Under the pieces are notes generated by a model. The model saw only the letters and a program-made list of their open reading frames with translations, was not told the origin of the DNA and ran no database searches. A stretch of DNA of 39,236 nucleotides from Burkholderia sp. Bp9143 (lineage in GTDB: Bacteria; Pseudomonadota; Gammaproteobacteria; Burkholderiales; Burkholderiaceae), in NCBI RefSeq assembly GCF_003853645.1, contig NZ_QTPO01000067.1:1-39236 (forward strand). Reading direction: 5' to 3'. The translations under genes were made by a program, and so were the position numbers. Positions within the stretch are counted from its first letter, which is position 1; every line of letters begins with the position of its first letter. Positions 16,306-24,454 of this stretch are shown piece by piece.

Positions 16306-17223
16306 ATGGATCGCTTCGATGCGATGCGCGCTTTCGTCCGGGTCGTCGAGGCCGGAAGCTTCACGAAGGCGGCCGAAACGCTGCATATGAGCAAGACCAC
16401 GGTCACACACCTGGTCCAGCAACTCGAAGCGCGCTTGCGTGTCCGTCTTCTGAACCGGACGACGCGCAGGATCAACGTCACGCCGGACGGCATCGCGTAC
16501 TACGAGCGCGTGACCCGGCTGCTGGCCGACATGGACGACGCGGAAACGAGCCTGTCGAGCGCATCGGCGGTGCCGCGAGGCCGCCTTCGCGTGGACGTGC
16601 CGAGTCCGTTCGCACGCCTGATCCTGATCCCCGCGCTGCCGGCATTCCTCGCCCGCTATCCGGACATCCAGATCGACATGGGCGTGAGCGACCGCACCGT
16701 CGATATCATCGGAGAGAACGTGGATTGCGTGGTGCGCGGCGGCGAGCCGACCGATCAATCGATGGTCGCCCGGCGCGTGACGGCGCTTTCGCTCGGCGTC
16801 TTCGCGTCGCCGGGCTATCTCGCGCTGGCAGGCACACCCTCGCATCCCGCGGAGCTCGAGAACTCGCATCACCGCATCGTCGGGTTCTCGTGGGGACGCG
16901 CGGGCAATCTGTATCCGCTCGCCATGCATCGCCGCGGCGAGACGGTGAAGGTGCAAGGCCGTTACGCGCTCGCCGTGGATGACGGCAATGCCTATCTCGC
17001 GGCCGGCGTGGCCGGCCTCGGCATCATGTGGCTGCCGCGTTACATGTCGAAAGCCCCGCTGGCGCGGGGCGAACTCGTCACACTGTTCGAGGACTGGCAA
17101 CTCGATCCGATGCCGCTTTACATCGCGTATCCGCCGAACCGCCACGTCAGCGCAAAGCTGCGTGCGTTCATCGACTGGGTTGTCGAACTGCTGAACGACC
17201 CCGCACCCGTGGACCGGCAATGA
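16306..17223 (+). CDS. LysR-family regulator
   Basis: A 305-residue regulator. Residues 1-60 form the winged helix-turn-helix (FVRVVEAGSFTKAAETLHMS, then TVTHLVQQLEARLRVRLLNR), and residues ~90-295 the effector domain. The layout, with an R-G-R-L-R-V-D-V-P block at ~92 and a long effector domain, is that of the CrgA-like subgroup. The ATG at 16,306 begins at the canonical MDRFDAM. It is divergent from the RidA-like gene and likely controls it. A strong hairpin follows its stop. Confidence 0.9.
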   Translation: MDRFDAMRAFVRVVEAGSFTKAAETLHMSKTTVTHLVQQLEARLRVRLLNRTTRRINVTPDGIAYYERVTRLLADMDDAETSLSSASAVPRGRLRVDVPSPFARLILIPALPAFLARYPDIQIDMGVSDRTVDIIGENVDCVVRGGEPTDQSMVARRVTALSLGVFASPGYLALAGTPSHPAELENSHHRIVGFSWGRAGNLYPLAMHRRGETVKVQGRYALAVDDGNAYLAAGVAGLGIMWLPRYMSKAPLARGELVTLFEDWQLDPMPLYIAYPPNRHVSAKLRAFIDWVVELLNDPAPVDRQ

Positions 17224-17273
17224 GCCTGTCCCGTGCGTCATGAACGATCCGCCCTTCGTTCAGCGCCGGATGC

Positions 17274-17302
17274 GACACGGCCCGGGAGATCCGGGCCGTG
17301 TC
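17274..17302. terminator. bidirectional hairpin between convergent genes
   Basis: A perfect 12-bp stem, GACACGGCCCGG / CCGGGCCGTGTC, with a 5-base loop lies between the LysR stop (17,223) and the stop of the class V PLP enzyme (17,308). The T-runs are poor, but position and stem strength favour a shared terminator. Confidence 0.65.
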
Positions 17303-17307
17303 GTCGA

Positions 17308-18567
17308 TCAGGGGTTCGCTGCGAGCGTTTCGGTCATCGCCAGGAACCGCGCGATATCGTCCGGCGAGTGGCAATGGAGCGGCGATATCCGTACCGCGCC
17401 GCCGAGTCCGAACGATTTCAGCATCCGCCCCGAATACAGGCTCGAGGCAACGCGTTCGTAGACGATCGCGCCGTGCTGCTCGTATTCCCGCACCGCCTGC
17501 GTCGGTTCGAGGTTCGCGAAGCCGATCCCGACGATCAGGTCCCGCTTCGTCAGGTCGTCGTGATCCCAGTAGACCTCGACGCCGTCGATCGACCGCAGCC
17601 CGTCGAGCAATGCGGCCAGCAGCGCACGCTCATGCAGTTCGATCCGGTGCATGCCCTCGACGAACAGCGTGCGCCGGTCGTCCGAATCGATGAAATACCG
17701 GCCGATCCACGTGACGTAATCGACGATGGCCGTCACGACCGCAAACTGCGCGGGTGCCGGGCTGCCCAGCTCCCATACGCCGTTCTCCTTCGCGGCGAGC
17801 CGATGATGCGGCAACGCGGCCGCGCGCGGCGACAGCCACGAGATGCCCGACCCGCGGCAACCGAAGAACTTGTACGGCGCGAAATTGATGCCGTCGACCG
17901 GCGTGCGCTGCAGGTCGATGATGCCGTGCGGCGCATGCTGGACCGCGTCGACGACGATGAACAGGTCCGGCTTCTTCTCTCGCGCACGGGCGACGATCGT
18001 CTCGATGTCGAACTTCGCGCCGGAAATGTTCGACGCGTACATCACGCTGAGCAGCGCGGTATCCGCGTCGACCAGCGACACGATCGCATCGACGTCGACG
18101 CCGCCGGTCTCGGGATTGCTGGGCGCGACGCGCAGCGTCTTGCCGGTGCGTTCCGCGTAGACCGTCATCGCATCGTAGGACGACGGATGCTCGAGCACGG
18201 TCGTCACCGCATTGGTGCCGGGCACGTTCTCCATGATCGCGCGCACCATGTCGAATATCGCGCCCGACGCCGTCAGCGACGCGTACACGGTGCCGTCCCG
18301 CGCGTTCAGGATCGTGCGAACGTCGTCCTCGCCGCGCGACTGGATCGCCTGCAGGTCGAGCGCGCGCTCATGAATGCGCTCCGGGCAATCGGGCAGCGCA
18401 TCGATCCGCGCGTAGGCGTCGACCGCCGCCTTCAGCCGGAACGATCCGCCCGCGTTGTCGAAGAACAGCCGCGCGCGACCGTCGAGGTCGTGATCGACGT
18501 GATGAAAGCGCGCCTTGACCTGCTGCATCAACGCGTCGGGAAAAAGTGCTCCACGGGTACTGCTCAT
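17308..18567 (-). CDS. class V-fold PLP-dependent enzyme
   Basis: The start is the ATG at 18,567 with AGGAG eight bases upstream; the product has 419 residues. It has the class V aminotransferase plan: a DNAGGSF opening, VLEHPSSYDA, the cofactor-binding Asp207 (FIVVDAVQHAPHG) and the PLP Schiff-base Lys233 in APYKFFGCRGSG. The loop that holds the reactive Cys in cysteine desulfurases carries no Cys here (SSLYSGRMLKSFG), so sulfur transfer is unlikely. An amino acid lyase, transaminase or epimerase-like activity is more plausible. It follows a DAACS symporter gene after 53 bases on the same strand and probably acts on what that carrier imports. Confidence 0.85.
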   Translation of the reverse strand: MSSTRGALFPDALMQQVKARFHHVDHDLDGRARLFFDNAGGSFRLKAAVDAYARIDALPDCPERIHERALDLQAIQSRGEDDVRTILNARDGTVYASLTASGAIFDMVRAIMENVPGTNAVTTVLEHPSSYDAMTVYAERTGKTLRVAPSNPETGGVDVDAIVSLVDADTALLSVMYASNISGAKFDIETIVARAREKKPDLFIVVDAVQHAPHGIIDLQRTPVDGINFAPYKFFGCRGSGISWLSPRAAALPHHRLAAKENGVWELGSPAPAQFAVVTAIVDYVTWIGRYFIDSDDRRTLFVEGMHRIELHERALLAALLDGLRSIDGVEVYWDHDDLTKRDLIVGIGFANLEPTQAVREYEQHGAIVYERVASSLYSGRMLKSFGLGGAVRISPLHCHSPDDIARFLAMTETLAANP

Positions 18568-18620
18568 CTTCGCTACTCCTGTCTGCTTCCGAATGTTGTG
18601 CGCTGCATGCATGGCGGCGT

Positions 18621-19949
18621 TCATCCGCGCAGCGACTCGAGGTACGCGCGGCCCTTCTCCGCGTCGTACTGGCCTTCCCATTTCGCGATGACGAGCGGCG
18701 CGAGTGCGTTGCCGACGACGTTCAGCGCGGTGCGGCCCATGTCCATGATCCGGTCGACACCGGCGATGAACGCCAGCCCTTCGAGCGGCAGCCCCGCGCT
18801 CGCGAGCGTCGCGAGCATGATCACGAACATGAAGCCCGGCACGCCCGCGGCCCCCTTCGACGTGACGACCATGGTCAGCGTCAGCAGGACCTGCTGCTGC
18901 CAGTCGAGATGCACGCCGTACAGCTGCGCGACGAACAGCGTGCCGATGCCGAGATAGATCGACGCGCCGTCGAGGTTGAACGTGTAGCCGGTCGGCACGA
19001 CGAACGTCGTGATGCTCTTCGGCACGCCGTAGTCCTCCATCTTCTTCATCAACTGCGGCAGCACGGTCGCCGAACTGCAGGTCGAGAACGCGATGATCAG
19101 CTCGTCCTTGATCACGCGCAGCAGGGCGAGGATGCGGAACCCGAACAGCCGCGCGGTGACGCCGAGCACGGCGATCGCGAACAGCAGGATCGCGAAATAG
19201 GTCACGGCGACCAGCTTCAGCAGCGGCAGCAGCGACCCGAAGCCGAAGCTCGCGACCGTGACCGAGATGAGCGCGCACACGCCGACGGGCGCATAGCGCA
19301 TCACCATGTTCGTGACCTTGAACATCGCGTCGGCGACGCCCTTGAGCATCGCGAGCACCGGCTTGCGGTGTTCTTCCGGCACGGTCTGCAGCCCGAGCCC
19401 GAACAGCAGCGAGAAAAAGATCACCGGCAGCAGGTCGCCCTTCGCCATCGACGCGACGATGTTGTCCGGGATGACGCCGAGCACCAGCGCCATCAGCCCG
19501 TGGTGCGCCTGCTGCACCTGTTGCGTGGCTTGCTGGTAGCGGGAGATGTCCGTGTGCCCGAGTTGCGACATGTCGGAGCCGACGCCCGGCTGCAGCACGT
19601 TGCCGATCACGAGCCCGAGCACGATCGCGATCGTCGTGATCACCTCGAAATAGAGCAGCGTCTTCAGGCCGATGCGGCCGAGCGACTTGCCGTCGCCGAC
19701 GCCCGCGATGCCGATCACCATGCTCGTGAACACGATCGGCACGACGATCATCCGCACCAGCTTGATGAAGATGTCGCCGGCCGGCTGAAGGAACCCGGAA
19801 ATGGCGGTGTCGCGCAATTGGGGGAACCGGTTCAACACGAGCCCGGTCGCGATGCCGACGACGAGCCCGATGACGATCTGCCACGCGAGACCGATGCGCG
19901 GCTTGCTCACCGCGTCCGGGACGGGCCGGGATTCAATGACGGTGTCCAT
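18621..19949 (-). CDS. dicarboxylate/amino acid:cation symporter (module 1)
   Basis: A 442-residue DAACS protein (GltP/DctA/GltPh fold). It has eight main helices plus the two re-entrant hairpins: hairpin 1 region AFSTCSSATVLPQLM, helix 7 with FNLDGASIY in place of the common N-M-D-G-T, and helix 8 with AGVDRIMDMGRTALNVVGN, whose Asp and Asn/Arg bind the substrate's amino and carboxyl groups. It imports acidic amino acids or C4-dicarboxylates with Na+ or H+. It is first in an operon with the class V PLP enzyme and is divergent from a LysR gene, which probably controls both. Confidence 0.9.
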   Translation of the reverse strand: MDTVIESRPVPDAVSKPRIGLAWQIVIGLVVGIATGLVLNRFPQLRDTAISGFLQPAGDIFIKLVRMIVVPIVFTSMVIGIAGVGDGKSLGRIGLKTLLYFEVITTIAIVLGLVIGNVLQPGVGSDMSQLGHTDISRYQQATQQVQQAHHGLMALVLGVIPDNIVASMAKGDLLPVIFFSLLFGLGLQTVPEEHRKPVLAMLKGVADAMFKVTNMVMRYAPVGVCALISVTVASFGFGSLLPLLKLVAVTYFAILLFAIAVLGVTARLFGFRILALLRVIKDELIIAFSTCSSATVLPQLMKKMEDYGVPKSITTFVVPTGYTFNLDGASIYLGIGTLFVAQLYGVHLDWQQQVLLTLTMVVTSKGAAGVPGFMFVIMLATLASAGLPLEGLAFIAGVDRIMDMGRTALNVVGNALAPLVIAKWEGQYDAEKGRAYLESLRG

Positions 19950-20068
19950 GCTGTCTCCAAATAAGGGGGTTCGATTGAACGCTGGCTACGATGCGGCGCG
20001 TTTTCTGACGAACGCGCTCGTCGGGCCACGCAACGGGAGAACCTTAAGCAGCCGAAATAGGTAAAAAA

Positions 20069-20098
20069 AGCGATTTTTTGACATGAGAAAATATCGCT
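20069..20098. promoter_or_regulatory. long inverted repeat, LysR operator candidate
   Basis: The arms AGCGATTTTTT (20,069-20,079) and AAAATATCGCT (20,088-20,098) pair with one mismatch around an 8-base spacer, in the divergent region between the DAACS gene and the LysR gene. It overlaps the earliest possible LysR start (20,083), which favours the later start at 20,125. Confidence 0.5.
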
Positions 20099-20124
20099 TT
20101 TCCTCATCTATCGGGTGCAAGGCA

Positions 20125-21042
20125 ATGCTCACGTTCAAGCAGATGGAAGCGCTGTACTGGATCGTGCAGCTCGGCTCCTTCGACGCGGCCGCGACGCGCC
20201 TCAACACGACGCAATCGGCCGTGTCGAAGCGGATCCAGGAGCTCGAGCGCGCGTTCGACCTGACCGTGTTCGATCGCGCGCACCGCAGCGCACGGCTCAC
20301 CGACAAGGGCGCCGAACTGTTCGACCACGCGAAGGCATTGCTCGAGCAGCGCGACCGCGTCGTCGAGCGGATGAGTTCGAAGGAAGCGCTGGTGCGGCAC
20401 GTCCGGATCGGCGTGACCGAACTAACCGCGCTGACCTGGCTGCCGCGCCTGATCGCGGCGATCCAGGCGGCCTATCCGCGCGTACGCGTCGAGGCCGAGG
20501 TCGACCTGACGGCGACGCTACGCGAGCGTCTCGCGGCCGACACGATCGACCTGATCGTCGTTCCGCAGATTCATGCGACGGAATCGTTCTCGGCGACGGT
20601 GGTCGGCGAAGTCGACAATGCGTGGATGTGCGCGGCCGGGTTCATGCCGAAGCGCAAGGCGAGCATGTCGCTGACGGACATCGCCCAGTATCCGCTCATC
20701 CTGCAGGGAAACCTGTCGGGCACGGGGCACCTGTACACCCGCTTCCTGCAGGAACATGGCGTCGCGATGCAGCGCGTGCTGTCGAGCAACAGCCTGATCG
20801 CGCAGATCGGCCTGACGCTGTCGGGGCTGGGCGTCAGTTATCTGCCGAAGGCGTGCGTCGCGCATCTGGTCGCGTGTGAGGCGCTGGAGATCGTGCGCAC
20901 GCGGCCGGCGCTGCCGCCGGTTCGCTACGTCGCGCTGCATCGCGCCGAGCGCGCCCATTCGCTGACGGCCGAAATCGTTCGACTGGCGACGCAGGCGTGC
21001 GATTTCAGCACGAACCTGCTGGATCCCGGTGCGCATGACTAG
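20125..21042 (+). CDS. LysR-family regulator of module 1
   Basis: I choose the ATG at 20,125 (MLTFKQMEALYWIVQ), which is where the winged helix-turn-helix begins; it gives 305 residues. Residues 5-60 contain the DNA-binding helices (LGSFDAAATRLNTTQSAVSK) and ~90-300 the two-lobed effector domain. It is divergent from the symporter/PLP enzyme pair, with a long dyad between, the standard arrangement for a LysR activator of that operon. The effector is probably the transported compound or a product; this is inference. Confidence 0.9.
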   Translation: MLTFKQMEALYWIVQLGSFDAAATRLNTTQSAVSKRIQELERAFDLTVFDRAHRSARLTDKGAELFDHAKALLEQRDRVVERMSSKEALVRHVRIGVTELTALTWLPRLIAAIQAAYPRVRVEAEVDLTATLRERLAADTIDLIVVPQIHATESFSATVVGEVDNAWMCAAGFMPKRKASMSLTDIAQYPLILQGNLSGTGHLYTRFLQEHGVAMQRVLSSNSLIAQIGLTLSGLGVSYLPKACVAHLVACEALEIVRTRPALPPVRYVALHRAERAHSLTAEIVRLATQACDFSTNLLDPGAHD

Positions 21043-21170
21043 TCCAGCATCGCGCCACGATCTCCGGGGCCGCGGCTTATTCAATCCATTTACGGGGTGT
21101 TGTACCCGGTCGACGTTTCCGGTTTGTCGCTCGCCCATAAAGAAACGCGACTGCACACGGACGCACACGT

Positions 21171-22043
21171 TCAGATCTTCAACGTCGTCGACAGATATTT
21201 GAATACGGTCGAGACCCGCAGCAGATGTCGCGACTCCCGATGCGTCAGCACCCACAGCTCGGTCTGGCAGTCGTGCAGGACATCGGTCAGTTGCACGAGA
21301 TCGGAGCGGCCGCGTGTCAGGAACGTCGGCAGGATGCCGACGCCCATGCCGAGGGCGACCAGCTCCATCACGGTCAGGATGCTGTTGACCTTGTAGTGCG
21401 GCACCACTTTCCGGAAATGACGTTTGCGCCAGATGACCGATGGGTGGCCCGGAAGCGCATCGTCCGGCGCGATCCAGCGCGCCTTGCCCGCCGTGACGTC
21501 TTCATAACGGCGTGCGGCGTCGTAGTGCATCGACGCGAAAAGCGCCACGTCGATCGAACCGACATGCTTGCCCACGAGATATTCCGGGGGCTGCCTGGTC
21601 GCGCGCACCGCGATGTCGGCATCGCGGCGCCCCAGGTCGGCAATCTCGTTGCCCGTGTGCAGCTCGTACGCAAGCAGCGGGTGCACGGCTTCCAGCTGCT
21701 TCAGCGCCGGCCCGACCAGCCCGTGCAGAATCGTGTCGGTGGTGGTGATGCGCACCATGCCCGCCACTTGCTCGGGCACTTGTTGCGCGACCGAGCGGGC
21801 CGATTCGACCTGCACTTCCACCTGCTCCGCGTGTTCGGCCAGCGCCAGCGCGACTTCCTTCGCGCGATAGCCTGAGCGGGTCCGTTCGAACAGCTGCTGC
21901 TGCAGGCCGCGCTCGATCCGTCGGAGGTTGCGAAACACGGTCGAGGCATCCACGTCCAGGCGCTCGCCGGCCTGAACCAGCGTGCCCGAGCGGGACAACG
22001 CCAGGATCGTTTCGAGGTCTGCTGCGCTGAGCTTGTATGGCAT
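21171..22043 (-). CDS. LysR-family regulator divergent from a GST gene
   Basis: The ATG at 22,043 (MPYKLSAADLETILAL) sits just after a G-rich GGGGGG ribosome-like run; starts up to 13 codons earlier exist. The ~290-residue product has the LysR winged helix-turn-helix (RSGTLVQAGERLDVDASTVF) followed by RNLRRIERGLQQQLFERTRS and an effector domain. It faces the glutathione S-transferase gene, and the 170-base spacer has several GCATTGC repeats that may be its sites. Control of the GST and perhaps of the following symporter is likely. Confidence 0.88.
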   Translation of the reverse strand: MPYKLSAADLETILALSRSGTLVQAGERLDVDASTVFRNLRRIERGLQQQLFERTRSGYRAKEVALALAEHAEQVEVQVESARSVAQQVPEQVAGMVRITTTDTILHGLVGPALKQLEAVHPLLAYELHTGNEIADLGRRDADIAVRATRQPPEYLVGKHVGSIDVALFASMHYDAARRYEDVTAGKARWIAPDDALPGHPSVIWRKRHFRKVVPHYKVNSILTVMELVALGMGVGILPTFLTRGRSDLVQLTDVLHDCQTELWVLTHRESRHLLRVSTVFKYLSTTLKI

Positions 22044-22057
22044 CCGGTTGCCCCCCT

Positions 22058-22119
22058 GCATTGCATTTTTGCATTGCTTCATTGTAATGATGCGTATTTT
22101 TCAAGCGTATCCGCAATGC
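22058..22119. promoter_or_regulatory. GCATTGC repeats, candidate regulator sites
   Basis: GCATTGC occurs at 22,058-22,064 and 22,071-22,077 (13 bases apart), and its complement GCAATGC at 22,113-22,119, in an AT-rich divergent spacer between the LysR and GST genes. These are plausible binding sites for the LysR protein. Confidence 0.35.
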
Positions 22120-22213
22120 TAAATTCGGTGCCGCTTTGCTGACTCTCGCAATGGGTGCCGATATGAATCAACCGATTTCGACAAGGCGCGGCTTGACACC
22201 GCGAGGCGACGAC

Positions 22214-22903
22214 ATGCGCACTTCCCAATACCACCTCGTCAGCCATGTGCTGTGCCCGTACGTCCAGCGCGCAGTCATCGTGCTGACCGAAAAAGGCGTG
22301 CCGTTCGAACGGACGGACGTCGACCTGAGCAACAAGCCGGACTGGTTTCGCAGGATTTCCCCGCTCGGCAAGACCCCCGTGCTGGTCGTCGATGGCGAAC
22401 CCATCTTCGAATCGGCCGTGATCTGCGACTACCTCGACGAGAGGCTCGCGCCGCGGCTGCATCCCGATGCGCCGCTGGAGCGGGCGCGGCACCGCGCCTG
22501 GGTCGAGTTCGCATCGGCACTGCTGAACGCTGTCTGGGGGTTCTACGCGGCGCCGGACGAAACGGCGCTGGCCACGAAAACCCGTGACATCCGCGCACGA
22601 TTCGAGCAGCTCGAAGACACGCTCGGCGCCGGCCCGTACTTTGGCGGCGCACACTTCAGCATCGTGGACGCGGCATTCGGGCCGGTATTCCGCTACTTCG
22701 ACGTGTTCGAGCAGATCGACGACTTCGGGTTCTTCGCGGGCCTGCCCAAGGTCACCGCGTGGCGGCAACGGCTCGCCGAACGGCCGTCCGTGCGCGCGGC
22801 GGTCGGGGCCGACTATCCGCGGCTGCTGATGGACTTCCTGCTCAAGCGCGGCTCGGCGTTGTCGACGCGTATCCGCGATCAGGTCTTGCCGATTCAGGAT
22901 TGA
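22214..22903 (+). CDS. glutathione S-transferase family protein
   Basis: The start is the ATG at 22,214 with GAGG seven bases upstream; 229 residues. Residues 1-85 form the thioredoxin-like domain with a CPYVQR active site (Cys14), the cis-proline block LGKTPVL and the glutathione-binding FESAVICDYLDE. Residues ~95-220 form the all-helical domain. A Cys at the active site is typical of omega-, lambda- or DHAR-like and glutathionyl-hydroquinone-type enzymes that do thiol transfer rather than conjugation. It is divergent from a LysR gene and 230 bases upstream of a DAACS gene on the same strand. Confidence 0.88.
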   Translation: MRTSQYHLVSHVLCPYVQRAVIVLTEKGVPFERTDVDLSNKPDWFRRISPLGKTPVLVVDGEPIFESAVICDYLDERLAPRLHPDAPLERARHRAWVEFASALLNAVWGFYAAPDETALATKTRDIRARFEQLEDTLGAGPYFGGAHFSIVDAAFGPVFRYFDVFEQIDDFGFFAGLPKVTAWRQRLAERPSVRAAVGADYPRLLMDFLLKRGSALSTRIRDQVLPIQD

Positions 22904-23100
22904 ACCGGTCAACTTTTACCTGCCCCCGACGAACACGTGCTGCCGCGCACAAATCAAGTATCGGGTTGCGCCACCCACGGGCATGGAGCGCTACCGGCGC
23001 AATCGCTGTCGAACATTCGGTCGCGACACGGCGCTAGCGCAAACCCCGACCCCGGTTGCACTGTTCATCGCCGTTCGCGTCCTGTATTGTCCTTCCATCC

Positions 23101-23116
23101 CCGGTTGCAGAACCGG
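23101..23116. promoter_or_regulatory. dyad in the leader of the module 2 symporter
   Basis: CCGGTT-GCAG-AACCGG is a perfect short stem lying just before the ribosome site (AAGGGAGG, 23,120-23,127) of the symporter gene. An 11-base direct repeat CCCCGGTTGCA occurs at 23,050-23,060 and 23,099-23,109. This may be an operator or an RNA element. Confidence 0.35.
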
Positions 23117-23133
23117 TGCAAGGGAGGCTCACG

Positions 23134-24441
23134 ATGCAGAAAAAGAATGCTGCAGCCGTATGGATCCTGATCGCGATGGTGGCAGGCATCGTGATCGGCT
23201 ACATGATCTTCACGAGCTTTCCTGACAAGAAGGCCACCACCGAGATCGCCGGTTACATCTCGCTCGTGTCCGATGTGTTCCTGCGCCTGATCAAGATGGT
23301 GATCGGGCCGCTCGTGTTCTCCACGCTGGTGGTCGGCATCGCGCACATGGGCGACGCGGCATCGGTCGGGCGCGTGTTCGCGAAATCGATCGGCTGGTTC
23401 GTCACCGCGTCGCTGATCTCGCTGCTGCTCGGGCTGTTCATGGCGAACCTGCTCCGTCCCGGCGACAACCTCGGCCTGCCGCTGCCGGACATCGGCGCCT
23501 CGGCGAACCTCGCGACCTCCAAATTCACGCTCAAGGATTTCGTCGGCCACATGGTGCCGAGGTCGTTCGCGGAGGCGATGACCAATAACGAGATCCTGCA
23601 GATCGTCGTGTTCTCGATGTTCTTCGGCGTGGCGCTTGCCGCGCTCGGCGAGCGCGGCAAGATCCTCGTGGCCGCGATCGACCAGCTGTCGCACGTGATG
23701 CTCAAGATCACCGGCTACGTGATGAAGCTCGCGCCGCTCGCGGTGCTGGCCGCGATGGCCGCGACCGTCGCGGTCAACGGGCTGTCGGTGTTGCTGAAGT
23801 TCGCGGTGTTCATGGGCGACTTCTACGTCAGCCTGTTCCTGCTCTGGACCTTGCTCGTCTGTGCCGGGCTGCTGTTCCTCGGCCGTCGCGTGTTCAAGCT
23901 GCTCTTGCTGATCCGGGAAGCGTTCATGCTGTCGTTCGCGACGGCCAGCTCGGAAGCCGCGTACCCGAAGATCCTCGATGCGCTCGACCGGTTCGGCGTG
24001 CGGCGCAGGATTTCGAGCTTCGTGATGCCGATGGGCTATTCGTTCAACCTCGACGGCTCGATGATGTACTGCACGTTCGCGGCACTGTTCATCGCGCAGG
24101 CGTACAACATCCACCTGTCGCTCGGCACGCAGATCACGATGCTGCTGGTCCTGATGCTCACGTCGAAGGGGATGGCCGGCGTGCCGCGCGCATCGCTCGT
24201 CGTGATCGCCGCCACGCTGCACCAGTTCGGGCTGCCGGAAGCCGGGCTGCTGCTGATCCTCGGCGTCGACACGTTCCTCGACATGGGCCGCTCGGCCACC
24301 AACGCGGTGGGCAACTCGATCGCGAGCGCCGTGGTCGCGAAGTGGGAAGGCCAGCTGATGTCGGAGGCGGAAGCCGAGGCCAACCTGGCGCGCATCGACG
24401 CGGAGCAGGAAGGGACGATCGCGCATCCGGCGGATGTCTGA
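23134..24441 (+). CDS. dicarboxylate/amino acid:cation symporter (module 2)
   Basis: The start is the ATG at 23,134, with AAGGGAGG six bases upstream; 435 residues. It has the DAACS fold: hairpin 1 as SFATASSEAAYPKILD, helix 7 as YSFNLDGSMMY and helix 8 as ILGVDTFLDMGRSATNAVGN. The hairpin motif SSEAAYP and FNLDGSMMY are shared with the module 3 carrier and differ from module 1 (SSATVLP, FNLDGASIY), so modules 2 and 3 are closer to each other. Thirteen bases downstream comes a glutamate/aspartate-type binding protein gene, so the two form an operon. Confidence 0.9.
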   Translation: MQKKNAAAVWILIAMVAGIVIGYMIFTSFPDKKATTEIAGYISLVSDVFLRLIKMVIGPLVFSTLVVGIAHMGDAASVGRVFAKSIGWFVTASLISLLLGLFMANLLRPGDNLGLPLPDIGASANLATSKFTLKDFVGHMVPRSFAEAMTNNEILQIVVFSMFFGVALAALGERGKILVAAIDQLSHVMLKITGYVMKLAPLAVLAAMAATVAVNGLSVLLKFAVFMGDFYVSLFLLWTLLVCAGLLFLGRRVFKLLLLIREAFMLSFATASSEAAYPKILDALDRFGVRRRISSFVMPMGYSFNLDGSMMYCTFAALFIAQAYNIHLSLGTQITMLLVLMLTSKGMAGVPRASLVVIAATLHQFGLPEAGLLLILGVDTFLDMGRSATNAVGNSIASAVVAKWEGQLMSEAEAEANLARIDAEQEGTIAHPADV

Positions 24442-24454
24442 CGGAGGCCCGGCG

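Noticed and set aside
17233..18957. A 574-codon plus-strand frame opposite the PLP enzyme
   Set aside because: It is antisense to a gene with intact catalytic motifs, Arg-rich and without family features.
17308..19884. An 858-codon minus-strand frame joining the PLP enzyme to upstream sequence
   Set aside because: Upstream of 18,567 it runs through the symporter gene in a wrong frame; the real PLP enzyme starts at 18,567 behind AGGAG.
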